A model generated the notes under the pieces. The model was not told the DNA's origin. It did not search any database and was given only the letters and a program-made list of their open reading frames with translations. Both the position numbers and the translations under genes were made by a program. Source: Austropuccinia psidii (lineage: Eukaryota > Basidiomycota > Pucciniomycetes > Pucciniales > Sphaerophragmiaceae). From it: 64,000 bases of DNA. The stretch lies in NCBI GenBank assembly GCA_023105745.1, contig JALGQZ010000004.1:41368437-41432436 (forward strand). Reading direction: 5' to 3'. Positions 49,349-59,105 of the stretch are shown here, one piece after another. Position 1 is the stretch's first letter. Each line of letters begins with the position of its first letter.

Positions 49349-50390
49349 TGTGGGATACACCTTATGTGTGGGATAAATTAGGCAGTACCTGGAAGGGGAA
49401 ATTACAATAGAACAGTTTTGAATTGCTGTTCAAGATTGTAACCCTTGCTCTGCTTGTGTGCTAGAATACTCTAGACTGCCCTTCCTAATAATGCTGAATT
49501 ATCTTGACTTGAGTTCCACAATCAATTTATTTATTTGATGGTGGCTGGGTCAGAAAAGTCTATTCAACAGACTCTGATCAGAATTTGATTGATTTTGAAA
49601 CAACAGTTATTTAAAGACAAGTTGATAACACTAATATAATAATTTGATAAGTAATAAGAGATATTTTTAGTTGGTTTCTTTTGTAAAGGTTTTTTTATGA
49701 TTATTTGGGATAACAAAGATTTAATTTTAAATAACTATGGTGAAGCTGTTGTAAAATAGGGAGAAGTATTGATAGCTTGATAATAAGAATAAGGTAACTG
49801 AATGTGGTATGAGTATTTTTCATAGACTGATTCTAATAGTAAAATTAAGAATATTGATATGTTTTCTGAAGTTGATATTTTTTTAATTTGGAAACTAATT
49901 TGGTTCACTGTTTAATAATACTTGATTATAAATAACTAAGACTGTACTAATAATGGAAGATATATTTTTTTAATGGAGGGGCATTTTCCCCAAACTAAAT
50001 ATTATTATGATAAAACTATTTTTTAATAATAAGGGGCCTTTTCCCCTTATTATATATTACTATGATAAAAGCTATTCTTTTTTCTTAATAAAGGGGCCTT
50101 TTCCCCAATATCAAATATAATTATTTTCTAGATTAACCTACTAGTGAGGGATGAACTCTGGAAAAAATAAATTCAAATTACATTTCCAGAAGAAGCATGA
50201 GGTTTTAAAAATGAAAATTTGAAGTATTTATACTCTCCAGGGTTAGGGTTGGTGAGAAAAGAGTTCATCTTGAATTAAGGCTAACTTGTGGTTTCATATG
50301 GATTAAATCTTCTAGAATGTTCCTGGGTAATATTTTTTTTTTTTTTTTTTTATATTAATCCAAACTGACAAAAGGGTATGGAATACCACA
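49349..50390 (-). repeat. 3' LTR of element C (left copy)
   Basis: Length is 1042 bp. Near 49975-50115 it contains three tandem units of ~60 bp around GGGGC(A/C)TTTTCCCC, the second and third spaced by TATGATAAAA(G)CTATT. A long T run (about 50332-50351) lies 39 bp from the right end. The minus-strand start TGTGGTATTCC follows the polypurine tract directly. Confidence 0.92.
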
Positions 50391-50402
50391 TCCCCCTCTC
50401 CA
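50391..50402 (-). other. Polypurine tract of element C
   Basis: On the minus strand GGAGAGGGGGA abuts the LTR start TGTGGTATTCC. The 16 bases CCCCTCTCCATTTAAT (plus strand, 50393-50408) recur exactly at 51466-51481. Confidence 0.85.
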
Positions 50403-51044
50403 TTTAATGCTGTCCCCAGCATTTCCAGTGAGGATTAATATAAAAAACACTTGAATTCCTGTTTATTTGCTGGTTGAAATGAATAATAATTTTCTTATTG
50501 AGTATCCTTTCTTGATTTCTTTATTTCTCTCTCTCTCTTTTTTTCCTTCTGTGTGCTCCTGAGGTAAAATCTTCTTCCAAAAGAAAAAAACTCCAATTCC
50601 CATGAGAGTTTATTTTTCTTCCTAATTGCAATTCTTTATACTGGTTTTTCTTCATCCTTCTTCATTGGTTATAACTCCAAAGATATTCATTTTTCTTTTC
50701 TTTTATTTTTTACTAGCCTTAGCTCTTAACTTGCTGAATTTTCTTCCAATTCTTTTTATCTTCTTTCTTCTTCTTCTTCTTTTCTACTATATAAAATCAA
50801 TTCCCACTATCCCCCAAAACTTAAAATCACAAGGAGTGATGATAAGAAACAAGTTACCACCCCTTATTTTTTTAATATTGAGAGATTTCTTTTTTTTTAT
50901 AAATTTTGCTCTTGAAGTTACTTGAGGGTATTTTATTCTTTATTTTTTATTTTTTATTCTTGAATTCCTTTAGTGGAAAGGGTTTGTTAATTGCCACTGG
51001 CCAAAATTGATTTCTTGAGATGAATAATGAGGTTTCAAAATCTT
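50403..51044 (-). other. Element C interior, 3' untranslated part
   Basis: This pyrimidine-rich stretch on the plus strand (TTTCTTCTTCTT runs) has no recognised gene. The plus-strand frame at 50626-50925 is Leu/Phe-rich, opposite to the element's sense, and probably chance. Confidence 0.4.
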
Positions 51045-51380
51045 GATGATGCAGTTTAAGGTCATACTCAGGACCATTTCTTGAGTCTTGAATTTGTTTT
51101 AATAACTTCTTGAAAGTGTAATTGATACAGTTTAAGGTCATTTCCAGTACCATATCTTGAGGAGATGCACTTGATTGTTTATAAAAAATAGATTCTTTAG
51201 ACAGTTTAAGGTCTTATCAAGGACCAAACCTATGATTATTAATTTTGTTTGATTTATTTAAGGAGATGTTTTTAGACAGTTTAAGGTCTCATCAAGGACC
51301 AATTCCCAAAATTTGTACTTGATTATTTATAAAAAAAGATTTTTAAGACAGTTTAAGGTCATATCAAGGACCACTTCTGT
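51045..51380 (-). repeat. Five-unit tandem array, ~74-bp period
   Basis: CAGTTTAAGGTC occurs at 51052, 51128, 51202, 51277 and 51349, spaced 76, 74, 75 and 72 bp. Each is followed by a variant of ATATCAAGGACCA. The spacers also share GATT-TATAAAAAA-GA-TTTTTA blocks, so the whole ~74 bp is the unit. It lies between the long ORF and the polypurine tract, in the transcript's 3' region. Confidence 0.88.
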
Positions 51381-51465
51381 GTTTTTGATTGTTGTTGTTG
51401 TTGATGTTTTTTTTTTTATGTTGTATTATTTTATTCTGGAAGTGTTGAGAGATAGAAGGTTTCAA

Positions 51466-51531
51466 CCCCTCTCCATTTAATAAAAAAAATATTTTAATAT
51501 AAAATATTAAAATATTTTATTTATTAAATGG
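51466..51531. repeat. Duplicate polypurine tract plus 59-bp palindrome
   Basis: 51466-51481 repeats the polypurine-tract sequence exactly. Overlapping it, 51473-51531 is an inverted repeat with two 28-bp arms, one mismatch and a 3-base centre, starting CCATTTAATAAA and ending TTTATTAAATGG. On the minus strand it would form a very long hairpin in the element's RNA. Confidence 0.85.
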
Positions 51532-52177
51532 TCCAGAAAGAGAGTTTTTTTTTTTTTTATTTTTTTATTTAATATATACATAAGTATACATATAATATAC
51601 ATATATTAGAAAATTGATTATTATATATTTTGTAAAAGTAGAATAAAAAATAAGTAAATAAGATAAAAGTTTGGTGCGAGTGCTGTGCAGCGCTGCAAAC
51701 ACTTCAATTTTGAAGGTCGCGCGTTTTGTTAAACTTAACTTAAATTTCAATTTAAATATAAGTTATTTATTTATATATTTTTTTTTAATTTTAATTTTTT
51801 AACTTTTTATTTTATTATTTTTTTTTATACTATTTAAACTACCACCACCTCAACAAACTAATCCATTACTGTGGTTAGAGATTACTTCACGTGGGTGATC
51901 TCTTTTGAATGAGTTTAATAAAACTGATTAACACTTCTTGTTTGTTTATTTATGTAGGAATTATGACGAATTGATTTTGAATAAATGAATTGATTTTCTT
52001 TATTTATTTTAAATTGACTCTTTGCTTTAATCTACTTATCTCAGTTTGATTTATTCATTTATTTACTAACCATTGTGGCTGCTTCTTTATTCATTAGAAT
52101 TTCCATTTTCATCTTTATTCGTGGTATTCTTCTTTCCTTTGTCAAAATTCAACGTGGCATTGAAATTAGCCACTTGG
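51532..52177 (-). other. Element C interior between ORF and palindrome, with a GC-rich patch
   Basis: There is no clear gene. A short patch at about 51672-51724 (GTGCGAGTGCTGTGCAGCGC, ..., GGTCGCGCG) is GC-rich in otherwise extremely AT-rich DNA and includes the perfect palindrome GCAGCGCTGC. Confidence 0.5.
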
Positions 52178-54103
52178 TTATTCCTTGAGTAGATTTTTCT
52201 TGATATAAATTTTGAGAGAAATTTTGTATACATTGGACTTTATCTTTGTCCTTTTATATGTGTACCTTTGTGCAAAACTACTTTTAGAATTAAATAATTT
52301 TTCTAATAATGGATTTAAGAATATGTCCAAATAAGGGGTTTTCTTATTATGAAACTCTTTATATATATCATAAGTATAAAAAATAAAGTTGATTGAATCA
52401 TCTTTTAATTTTGAAATAATTGGTTCTTTGAATAGAAAATCATTTGCATTTTTAATACTTATTTCTCCTTTAAAAGAGTTATTGATTATAAGACTTGATG
52501 GAGGTTCATTTATATGATTTAAAGGTGATTGCTTTGATGATAATGACATTATTTGATCTTGAATGTGTATACTGATTACTTTTGGTAATGTAGGAGAGTG
52601 AGCCAAAGAATTTTTCATTTCTAATTCTTTCAATGGACTTTCTTCCAATGAATGTGATGCTTTATACATTTTGATAGATTGAGGTAAGAAAATTTCTCCT
52701 TCAATTTCATTTGCATGTTTCAATAGTATTTCTTCATCTTTATTTATTCCTCTATCTTCTGGATTTTCACTTTCTTCAACCTCTTTTGATGGTTCATGAA
52801 TGCTAAGGTAATTTGAGTTATTAAATAATTGATTATTAATTTTGATATTTTGTTCCTTTTGGGGTGAAACTTTTTCTTCAATGAGGCTCAAAGCTTTTCC
52901 ATTGGATATATAATCTTCAATACTTGAATTAATCTGTGGGATTTTTGTTTGGTGAGTTCTTTCCTTCTTTTTGAATTCATTGATCCATTTTTTGGTAAAT
53001 TTGATTGGAGCACCAGAGGTCACTCTCAACAAATCCTCAGGTGAAATACTATGCTTTGGTTTTGAAAATATAGCTTCTAAAAATTGCTTATAGAATTCAG
53101 AAACAGTTGTTTGTTCCTTAATAATATGACAACCACTTTTACCACACACAGGTGAGACACTGTTAACTAGCTGTTTTGGCTTTAAGCCTTCATTTTGTAC
53201 TAGTTCCACTTCAATTTGAGTGGAAGCTTCCATGTTAGAGCTATAGGTATTCTCAGATGTTTGAGGGTAATTAAGGTGTACATTATTTATTTTGCTAATT
53301 TTCAAATCATTAATAGTTAATTCATCTTTAGAATGTTTGATAGGAATTTCTGGGTTTGATTTTATAGATACTTCATTTTCATTTGTTCTTGAATTTTCTT
53401 GAGGTAATTCTTGACTATAGGAAGAATATTTTCCCCCAAGGATTTCTTGATGAGAAAGAACAATATGTTGAGAATTTGAGGGGTAAAAACTTTCTGGTGT
53501 ATAGGAAGATAATGTTAATGATTCATTTTGAGGTTGGATTTCTTGAGTTCTTTGACATTGTCTGATAGGAGCTGATTTATTTAATGATTTATTAAGCTTC
53601 CTTTCTTTTTCTATTTCTTCTTTAGCATAATTTGATAATTTAATGATTAAAGATGCAAGTAATTCCTATTCTTCTATTTCCTCTTCATTATGTTCAAATT
53701 CCTTTAATATTCCCTTGACAGATTTGAGGTTTCTCTTGGGTACAAGGTGCAACATTTGAGTAGAAAGGTTCCAGAGCTTTTCCATGGTTCTTTCCTTCTT
53801 TTTCTTCTCTTGGATATACTGATTGATCTTTTGGATCTTTAGAAAAATGAGCATAATTTGATCCCCTCTTCCTTCTGATTCTTCTTCTTGGATAATTTCT
53901 GTGACTCCTTTGAGATATTTCTTGGGTACTAGATGCAAGGTTTTAGAAAATATTGCTAATGCTTCTTTCAGATTTTCTTCATCTATATCTTCAGTAATTG
54001 GATCTTCTTCTTCATAATGATAATCTTGATGATAATTTTCTTCATAAAATGGAGGTTGATATTCATTGTAGAGATGGATTTTGGAGGCAATATATGACGC
54101 CAT
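52178..54103 (-). CDS. Element C ORF, 642 codons with one in-frame TAG
   Basis: The ATG at 54103 opens MASYIASKIHLYNEYQ. After 145 residues there is a TAG at 53668-53666, and the same frame then stays open for another 495 codons to a stop at 52178; I checked the 120 codons between 53665 and 53306 one by one. The first part is acidic and contains a ~30-residue motif twice: TLHLVPKKYLKGVTEIIQEE and MLHLVPKRNLKSVKGILKEF. The second part is Lys/Glu/Ser-rich and polar (VCGKSGCHIIKE; DLLRVTSGAPIKFTKKWINE), with no membrane segment and no recognised enzyme motif. Its position after the primer-binding site is that of gag, so a structural or packaging role is possible, but this is only positional inference. 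The stop may be read through (TAG GAA TTA context) or be a single mutation. Confidence 0.7.
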
Positions 54104-54210
54104 TTTTCTTTTTCTTTTTTTTTTTGAGTAAAAAAATATTCAATTGCTTCAAATAACTGTTTTATGAATTATCAATCTGAAAAAATCTGGATAATATCCT
54201 TTTTGACTTC
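54104..54210 (-). other. Element C leader between primer-binding site and ORF
   Basis: This short, A/T-rich untranslated leader (about 107 bp in the minus sense) has an A/G-rich run just before the ATG. Confidence 0.5.
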
Positions 54211-54226
54211 CACTGTTGGGACACCA
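54211..54226 (-). other. Primer-binding site of element C
   Basis: Two bases inside the 5' LTR the minus strand reads TGGTGTCCCAACAGTG. It begins with TGG, the complement of a tRNA CCA end. I cannot name the tRNA. Confidence 0.8.
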
Positions 54227-54228
54227 GA

Positions 54229-55272
54229 TGTGGGATACACCTTATGTGTGGGATAAATGAGGCAGTACCTGGAAGGGGAAATTACAATAGAACAGTTTTG
54301 AATTGCTGTTCAAGATTGTAACCCTTGCTCTGCTTGTGTGCTAGAATACTCTAGACTGCCCTTCCTAATAATGCTGAATTATCTTGACTTGAGTTCCACA
54401 ATCAATTTATTTATTTGATGGTGGCTGGGTCAGAAAAGTCTATTCAACAGACTCTGATCAGAATTTGATTGATTTTGAAACAACAGTTATTTAAAGACAA
54501 GTTGATAACACTAATATAATAATTTGATAAGTAATAAGAGATATTTTTAGTTGGTTTCTTTTGTAAAGGTTTTTTTTATGATGATTTGGGATAAAACAGA
54601 TTTTAATTTTAAATAACTATGGTGAAGCTGTTGTAAAATAGGGAGAAGTATTGATAGCTTGATAATAAGAATAAAGGTAACTGAATGTGGTATGAGTATT
54701 TTTCATAGACTGATTCTAATAGTAAAATTAAGAATATTGATATGTTTTCTGAAGTTGATATTTTTTTAATTTGGAAACTAATTTGGTTCACTGTTTAATA
54801 ATACTTGATTATAAATAACTAAAACTGTACTAATAATGGAAGATATATTTTTTAATGGAGGGGCATTTTCCCCAAACTAAATATTATTATGATAAAACTA
54901 TTTTTTAATAATAAGGGGCCTTTTCCCCTTATTATATATTACTATGATAAAAGCTATTCTTTTTTCTTAATAAAGGGGCCTTTTCCCCAATATCAAATAT
55001 AATTATTTTCTAGATTAACCTACTAGTGAGGGATGAACTCTGGAAAAAATAAATTCAAATTACATTTCCAGAAGAAGCATGAGGTTTGAAAAATGAAAAT
55101 TTGAAGTATTTATACTCTCCAGGGTTAGGGTTGGTGAGAAAAGAGTTCATCTTGAATTAAGGCTAACTTGTGGTTTCATATGGATTAAATCTTCTAGAAT
55201 GTTCCTGGGTAATTTTTTTTTTTTTTTTTTTTTATATTAATCCAAACTGACAAAATGGTATGGAATACCACA
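54229..55272 (-). repeat. 5' LTR of element C (right copy)
   Basis: Length is 1044 bp, starting TGTGGGATACACC and ending GGTATGGAATACCACA on the plus strand. It is nearly identical to 49349-50390; visible differences include AAATTAGG/AAATGAGG, GGTTTTAAAAA/GGTTTGAAAAA and homopolymer length changes. Confidence 0.92.
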
Positions 55273-55276
55273 CTGG

Positions 55277-56692
55277 TATGGCATAATCTTCTTGTAACAT
55301 ATCACTTGTTTGAATGAATGACATATGGTCATATTCACCTTCACCTGTTAATGTTGGCCATTCTTTTAATTTAAGTGCTTCCTTCGTTAATACTTGCTTA
55401 TTGTCTTTATGACTCAATTCTGTCATTAATGGTTTTGTTATTTCCTCTTTTGGCTTAACAGGACTTCTTAGGTGAGAAAATGGGGTTGATAACTTTGTCA
55501 TATTTGAGTTAGCCTCATTTATTTTATCCATTTTTTTGGTAATAAGCCTTATTTCACTTTGAATATCATCTTTCAGATGCATTCTTGCTTCATCACTTTT
55601 CTCCACATGGTCTAAAATTAATTTTTGGTTTGATGAAGTCTTTTCTTCAAATTTTTTGACAGAAATACTTAATTTGTTCAATTTTTCTGTAAGCTTATCA
55701 ATACTCACATCAGAATTGATTGTCAAAGTTTTTCCTTTAATATCCTTTATGTACTTATACAATTTTTGTTGTCATTGTATTAAATTTTGGGTATTGTCAA
55801 TTAGAATTTTTGGTTTATTATGTTCAACCATAAATTTAATTTTATCAATTTCTTTTTTGTTTTGTACAACAGTTTTTTTTAAAGATGATAAGCTGTTATT
55901 TATTTCTTGTAAGTATAATAGACTTTTTTGAATGTCTTTAAGTGGTAAGATACTATTTTCAATTTCATTTAAAGTATTTACAGCATCAGGAGACAAAGTT
56001 ATTTCTTTGGGAAAAGAGGTTGTCTCATTCTTTGTTCCCCTTTGTCTTTGAATTCCATCAAGGTTCTGGCCATGTTGAAGACATTGTCCATGGAATCTCT
56101 TTGGATTTTTGGAATCATGAAGCTTGGGGAATATGGTTTTCTCCAATTATTTTTCTTGTTCTTCTTCCCTTCTTGGGGAAATTGGTTGGCTTGAGTTTTG
56201 CTGGTAGAAGCTACTGGAGCTTCTTCCTCACTTGCCTCTTTATTTTTGGAATGTTATTCTTTTATCTTCTTGATTTGAGGCTTGGATTATAGTTGATTCC
56301 ATCCATTGGAATATCTCACTATTTCCTCTTCTTTGAGGATTTTTTTCAGGATATGCCAGGAGTTCATCACTTCTTGGTGGATTTGTGGCAACATTTCCCA
56401 ATATTTGTCCTTGTACACTGTGTAATACTACTTGTACTGGCTCATATAAATGTCTATTTGAGCCCTCTGAATGTGATATGTCCCTGTTGGAATTACTCAT
56501 ACGTAGTTTCAATTCTGGTTCAGAAATCATGGGCATATCTGGGACTTGCCTCTTGGATATTGCACTTCCTTGTGTGGATTTTGGTCCACTGGGAATTTTG
56601 ATCTTTCTTTTCCCTTTTGAGGGATCAACTCTACTTCTCAGTCCACCTCCGTCTTATTGGATGGAGTATTGGGATCCTCTTCTAGTAGTCAT
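55277..56692 (-). pseudogene. Element B gag, N-terminal part
   Basis: The ATG at 56692 opens MTTRRGSQYSIQ, then a TAA at codon 13, after which the same frame continues as DGGGLRSRVDPSKGKRK into MPMISEPELKLRMSNSNRD. Later blocks, in shifting frames, are HLYEPVQVVLHSVQGQILGN, IFPKLHDSKNPKRFHGQC, a long coiled-coil-like segment at about 56000-55500 (NEIENSILPLKDIQKSL, SVKKFEEKTSSNQKL) and the start of the capsid (LKEWPTLTGEGEYDHMSFIQ). It ends at the codons for YAIP, where C entered. Length and domain order fit the large gag of this Gypsy group. Confidence 0.8.
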
Positions 56693-57337
56693 AGTAAAAG
56701 TCTAAGAGAACAAATGATTTCAGAACACAAAAAAATCTTTTATAGAAATTGAAATAGGAGGTACTCACCTTCAGAGTCCTGAATAGTGAGTCCTATAGAC
56801 TAATTTCATAGCTTTCTTTTTCTTATTGAAAATTGGTGTTGGAGAGCTTGGACAAGTTTCTTCCCCCAATCTCTCAACAGTGGTTTGATTATCCTCTGCT
56901 GGGTTGTCAGCAAACACTAAAAAGACAAATAAATATAATTCTTTTCTTAATAGTGTTATTTTTGATAAGATATGGCAGTTTCCACATAATAATTGCTTTA
57001 ATATCTTTTGAATGGCTAAAATTAATAAAAGAAATGATCAAAAAAAGAATAAAAATAACTTTTTTATTGGCTTTTTTATATATATATTTCTTTTTTAAAG
57101 AATAGAATAAAATTAAGATGATTCTTTTTTAAAATTAATATATAAATTTCTTTCTTCATCACTAGAGTCACTCAAAGAAAGTTCTTGCAAGTCAGAGGAT
57201 GTGAAAAACCACGTGTAATAAAGTACAATTGCTTTCCAAATGCCTCAATAGCTCTTAAAATCAATAAATATAGAATTATTATATAATTTATTATTGGATA
57301 AACTCAAAATGAATCTTTTTTAAAGGTCTTTAAGTAA
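56693..57337 (-). other. Element B untranslated leader
   Basis: It lies between the primer-binding site and the gag ATG. No gene is recognised; the 90-codon plus-strand frame at 56833-57105 is hydrophobic and antisense to the element. Confidence 0.5.
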
Positions 57338-57357
57338 GAATCATGGCCAGGCCCCCA
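57338..57357 (-). other. Primer-binding site of element B
   Basis: The minus strand next to the 5' LTR reads TGGGGGCCTGGCCATGATTC, starting TGG two bases after the LTR's terminal CA. It differs from C's site, so B and C would use different tRNA primers. Confidence 0.7.
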
Positions 57358-57359
57358 AA

Positions 57360-59099
57360 TGTAAGGTTTCAATATGAAAAAATAAGTAAATATTACATAT
57401 CTTTTGCATATTGTAGTATTAATGTCCTTATCAGTTTAATAAATCCAATAAAGAATAATCATAATAATCAGAATTAGTATAATTATGGCATAAAATTATT
57501 ATATTATTAATCAAATATAATAATGTATTTTATATCTTAAAAATATAATAATGTAATTTATATCTTAAAAATACAATAAAATAATAATAAATATATTGAT
57601 ATATAATAATTAATATAGCTAAAGCTCTTGATTATTGCTACAAACAAATAATAAAGGTGTAGGGAGTTTTTTTAAAAATAAAACAAATTAATAACAATAA
57701 TATTACTAACATTAAAGCTATATATTAATATAAATACTATTTATATTAATAGCATAATTATTAAAAGTAATAATAAAGAGAAATTATCATAAAAGAGAAA
57801 ATAACCTACTTTTAACACTTAATGCAATAATTTTGAATTAGTTTATGCCAAAAGGATCTAAATACAACTTATTTAAATTTTATCTAAAAAATAAAATAAA
57901 TTAAATTACAAATATTCTAAATTTTACATGGAAAAGAAGATTTATAGAGAAATATAGTAAAAACAATTAAAAAAATAGAGTATTGATGCCAATATTGATG
58001 ATTATAGTAAAGATTACCTTTGTCCTTTGATAATATAAATGGTTTATATATAAATAATGAAGATTTTACCTTTTTATTTAGTGTTTTATTGTTTTTGATG
58101 CATCTGAGGGGAGATAGAGTAAAAAGGGCTCTATTTATAGTAAATTCCTGCTGTCTAGTAGATGTTCACTGATGGTATCCACTGTAATTGATTATTATTT
58201 TAAGGTTTAGTGATGATTACATCATAATCAAACCATATTATCTCATGATAACATGCCATTGTTTAGAGTTATCACTATAACTCTAAGTTAGATGACATCA
58301 TAGGCTTGGAAGAAGCCTAAGTTTATTGAATTTTATTTTTATTGATCATAATATAATAGTATTAAGCAGTTTTATCACTTATATAACTTTTAAGCTTAAT
58401 ATAATATTACAGTGAGTGATCATAAATGATCAATTTTAAGCTTAAACTTTGATCATTGATGACTTTTAAGTTAGACATGCTAAAGCCATTCAGAGAGTGA
58501 ATTCTGATATCTTTGAATGTCCTTATGAAACTTCCAAGAGGATTTCATTACATAATCAAAACTTTATTTTTGATGATTTTTGTTGTTCTTAAAGTAATTA
58601 TTTGTTAAGTTTATTTTTGGTTCAACTCTCTATCATCTATATTTCAAGAGATATTAGCTAAAACCCATGAATGTATGCACTAACCAAAAAAGTGCATATA
58701 TTCAGCTTAATGCCTTAAGTATTAGCTTAAGAGAAATGACATAAAATTGTTTTACGTGTAGAATTTAATGGGGAATACAATGGTTCAATTTATCCCACAT
58801 GTCATGTCATTGGTTTCTGAGATAAATAAGAATTTATGTCTTTTTATGGCATTTTTACCTTATTACTCATTAGATATTGACTTTACAGATATGCCATTAA
58901 AACAATATATGCATGTTTTATCATGGGGAATGTAATGGTGTAATTTAATTTACATGTTTAGTCATCAGATTCTAAGTTAATTCAGCATTTATGCTTCTTT
59001 ATGGTATTTTTACTTATTTTAAGATAATTTAGAGGAACAATTATTGTAAAGTTTTTCTTGTTACCTTTTTGGATATGTGGTCATATCTCAAAGGCTCAC
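57360..59099 (-). repeat. 5' LTR of element B
   Basis: It runs TGTAAGGTTTCAATATG to TCTCAAAGGCTCA on the plus strand, 1740 bp. It is collinear with 43109-44991, including GATGCATCTGAGGGG near 58097 and AAAAAGGGCTCTATTTATAG, and lacks about 140 bp near 58575. More diverged than the C LTR pair, so B is older. Confidence 0.8.
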
Positions 59100-59105
59100 A
59101 GTTTG

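Larger units (their letters stand above)
49349..55272 (-). mobile_element. Element C: non-autonomous LTR retrotransposon with its own unknown ORF
   Basis: A complete 5.9-kb element: LTRs 49349-50390 and 54229-55272, TGTGG...CCACA ends, a 4-bp duplication, a primer-binding site at 54211-54226 and a polypurine tract at 50391-50402, all oriented for minus-strand transcription. By eye the LTRs differ at only about a dozen positions, so insertion is recent. The 3.8-kb interior has no RT, RNase H, integrase or protease motif. It carries one long reading frame (54103-52178, broken by one TAG), a five-unit ~74-bp array and a large palindrome. LTR ends resemble the solo LTRs at 3681 and 9265. It must have been mobilised in trans, presumably by an autonomous relative outside the window. 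Confidence 0.9.
43109..59099 (-). mobile_element. Element B: Ty3/Gypsy retrotransposon inserted in A, split by element C
   Basis: It has LTRs at 43109-44991 and 57360-59099, a primer-binding site next to the right LTR, and gag-protease-RT-RNase H-integrase-tail in order on the minus strand. It lies inside A's integrase: A sequence ends in ...TGTGTTTT at 43108 and continues after 59099. GTTT occurs at both flanks but offset by 2 bp from the predicted LTR end, so the target duplication is not clean. Gag is interrupted by element C. Stops, frameshifts and a deletion of the RT active site make it inactive now. Confidence 0.85.

Noticed and set aside
51045..51380. CRISPR-like array
   Set aside because: The regular spacing resembles one, but both the repeat and most of the spacer are conserved between units, there are no cas genes, and the setting is a eukaryotic retrotransposon.
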